This document shows positions 62,372-64,000 of a stretch of DNA of 64,000 nucleotides, one piece after another; position 1 is the first letter of the stretch, and each line of letters starts with the position of its first letter. This stretch comes from Lucifuga dentata (lineage: Eukaryota > Chordata > Actinopteri > Ophidiiformes > Bythitidae), in the NCBI GenBank assembly GCA_014773175.1, contig VXCM01000483.1, positions 105,097-169,096 of the forward strand, in the 5' to 3' direction. Under the pieces are notes generated by a model. It was given only the letters and a program-made list of their open reading frames with translations, was not told where the DNA came from and ran no database searches. Both the position numbers and the translations under genes were made by a program.

Positions 62372-63944
62372 AATCTCTCCTGCCATTTTAAACACGTCTT
62401 CTCAAAGTGCCATGTACTCAAAGAATGAACCAGTTAATCTGCGGCCCTCTCATGGGCCGCCGCGCTCTCCCTCCAAAAATCGGACCACCTAACAGCACAG
62501 AAATACCTGACAGAAGACAGGGCTATGGAAGCTTTTACAACTTACAATTATATATCCACAAAAAAGCTACTGTTAAATAAAAGTAACAAAAAAAGACACG
62601 TGCATTAAAAATAGACATGTCAGTAGTGAAGATGTTTGATTACACCATTATATTGCTGGGCTCACACCAGCCCTTTTTGCTGCCATAAAGAACCTGTTGA
62701 GTATTAAGCACGACAGTTATTCCCGTTCCCTGGATGGGTGCTAAATCTCCCTCAACACTTTGGTCCCTGAAATCATAACTCATCTTACACTTTGTAGACA
62801 GCTCAATAGAACATTTGATTACACCTTTACTTCCCTTTACTTTCCAGGGTTAAGGGTTAAGTATAAGGAAGGAAGTGTCCTCTGGCAGCCCACTAAGTGA
62901 CCACTAACCAGAGCAAGGCAGTCCTAAAATGTCTCCTAAAGCCTCAGTCTTCAAACAAAAGCAGAGGAAACACACCTTTTTCATCTCCAAATACTTTACA
63001 TGACCAACTGCGATTTCTTTCCTTCAAATGTGGAAGAATGAGCATGAGAACAGATGAAGGAATAAAAGCTTAAAATGGTGCTGTTGTTAAATTCTTTTTC
63101 CTTTGGCCACAGCTTTGGCTATGAGACTACAAAGGGCCGTCCACATAAACCTGTCCTACTCATTAAGGCATTTCCTCCTGTAAGCAGAGGTGACAATTTT
63201 ACAGTCCCAGCACTTCAACAATCACAGAAACGCAAACTGTTTTAATTATATTTAGTTTATATTCAAGGGAAATCAAAGATTCATTGAATATAAACTTGTG
63301 GATCTGGGCTTTCCTGATTTAGATTTTAACTGGACAAATTTTAATTGATAATTCTTTAAGATTTTGAGCTGTATTTTCTGTATTTTTGCCTTTCTCTGCT
63401 GTTGACATTTTTAAAGTAAAGTAATATGTTGTTGTTTCATGTTTAATGTCTTTCATATATGATGAAATATAAAACAGTTTTTAAAAAATGAACAAACATA
63501 AAAAATAAAAAAAAATCTCTGACTTCATGAACCCAATTTGCACATTTCTCACATTTCTTCTACAAGCTATCTGAAATGCTTGCGTTTGTGGAATATATTG
63601 ACTTATGTTTTTCCCACACGGTGTGGTCTATTTAAGATTAGAAAAAGCAAAATATCAGGCCAAAAAAAAAAGGAAAGAATAAAGCCACTGAGAAGTATAC
63701 ACACATACACACACACACATTTAAATAAACAAAAAACTTTCTATATATTATTTTATTATAAACGAAGCAAGCCATGCAAACTACTCAGAATGCATAATGA
63801 ATTTTATACATCATATGTCAAATGAATTAGCATGTCGAACTCAGCGAGAGGGACAAGGGAGCCTCTGCTAATTGGCAGCAAAGCTTCATGCATAATTATG
63901 GGCCAAGCGTCTTTGCCGTCGCACTGTGGCAGTAGCCGAATAAC

Positions 63945-63945
<1 letters not shown>

Positions 63946-64000
<55 letters not shown>
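63946..64000. repeat. (AG)n microsatellite running off the window
   Basis: At least 27 AG units up to the last base. Confidence 0.95.

Larger units (their letters stand above)
58933..64000 (-). other. dennd1b upstream intron (left 5 kb, continues beyond the window)
   Basis: It holds a fish interspersed repeat (59053-59450), a full TTAA MITE (59601-60203), a single-N duplication (62249-62371) and the terminal AG run. Complex blocks at 62150-62490 and 63835-63945 look like possible conserved non-coding DNA. The exon that should precede 58932 was searched for on the - strand and not seen. Confidence 0.65.

Noticed and set aside
62118..62492. 124-codon frame on the + strand as a possible gene
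   Set aside because: It exists only because the single-N 61-bp duplication keeps the frame open.
58933..64000. Search for the preceding uDENN exon (expected to encode a FGFCRLTSGG-like peptide)
   Set aside because: No - strand frame with such a peptide and splice sites was found. It most likely lies beyond 64000.

Overview
The window is vertebrate genomic DNA, almost certainly from a spiny-rayed (percomorph-type) teleost. It is intron-rich, AT-leaning and dense in CA/GT, GA and homopolymer tracts. It carries fish-type interspersed repeats: an L2-like LINE 3' end with a TGAT-repeat tail, palindromic MITEs, and a family ending in GGAGGTATGC. It is a draft assembly with two N gaps and many single-N joins. 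The species cannot be named from the sequence.

Two protein-coding genes are present, converging tail to tail. At the left edge, on the + strand, is the terminal exon of crb1 (Crumbs 1; 526-744). It encodes the transmembrane helix and the cytoplasmic tail with its FERM-binding segment and C-terminal ERLI. From 58932 down to 6220, on the - strand, lie 17 coding exons of dennd1b (DENN domain-containing 1B / connecdenn 2, a Rab35 exchange factor of clathrin-mediated endocytosis). They splice in frame at GT-AG sites into 763 complete residues plus a stop. The first exons (start codon and most of the uDENN part) lie beyond position 64000. Peptide similarity is clearly to DENND1B and CRB1 rather than the paralogues DENND1A and CRB2. 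In human these two genes are also neighbours with convergent orientation, so the identifications support each other.

Layout: 1-464 truncated DNA transposon; 526-744 crb1 last exon; 745-6219 both 3' UTRs, an L2-like LINE remnant, a palindromic MITE and assembly duplications; 6220-7922 the three 3'-most dennd1b exons (acidic, serine-rich and proline-rich tail); 15303-20541 linker and AP-2-binding exons; 27209-44478 exons for dDENN and part of cDENN; 52032-58932 exons for the start of cDENN and the end of uDENN; 58933-64000 upstream intron. Intron content is repeats plus several complex blocks that may be conserved non-coding elements.

I found no operon, CRISPR array, RNA gene, integrated virus or novel multi-gene system. 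The observations most worth following are three copies of a palindromic TTAA-target MITE family, a TA-target MITE with an internal duplication, a perfect 17-bp hairpin, an apparently missing 11-residue module in dennd1b, repeat tracts pressed against dennd1b splice sites, and eight direct duplications of about 61-71 bp around single Ns that look like unmerged contig overlaps.
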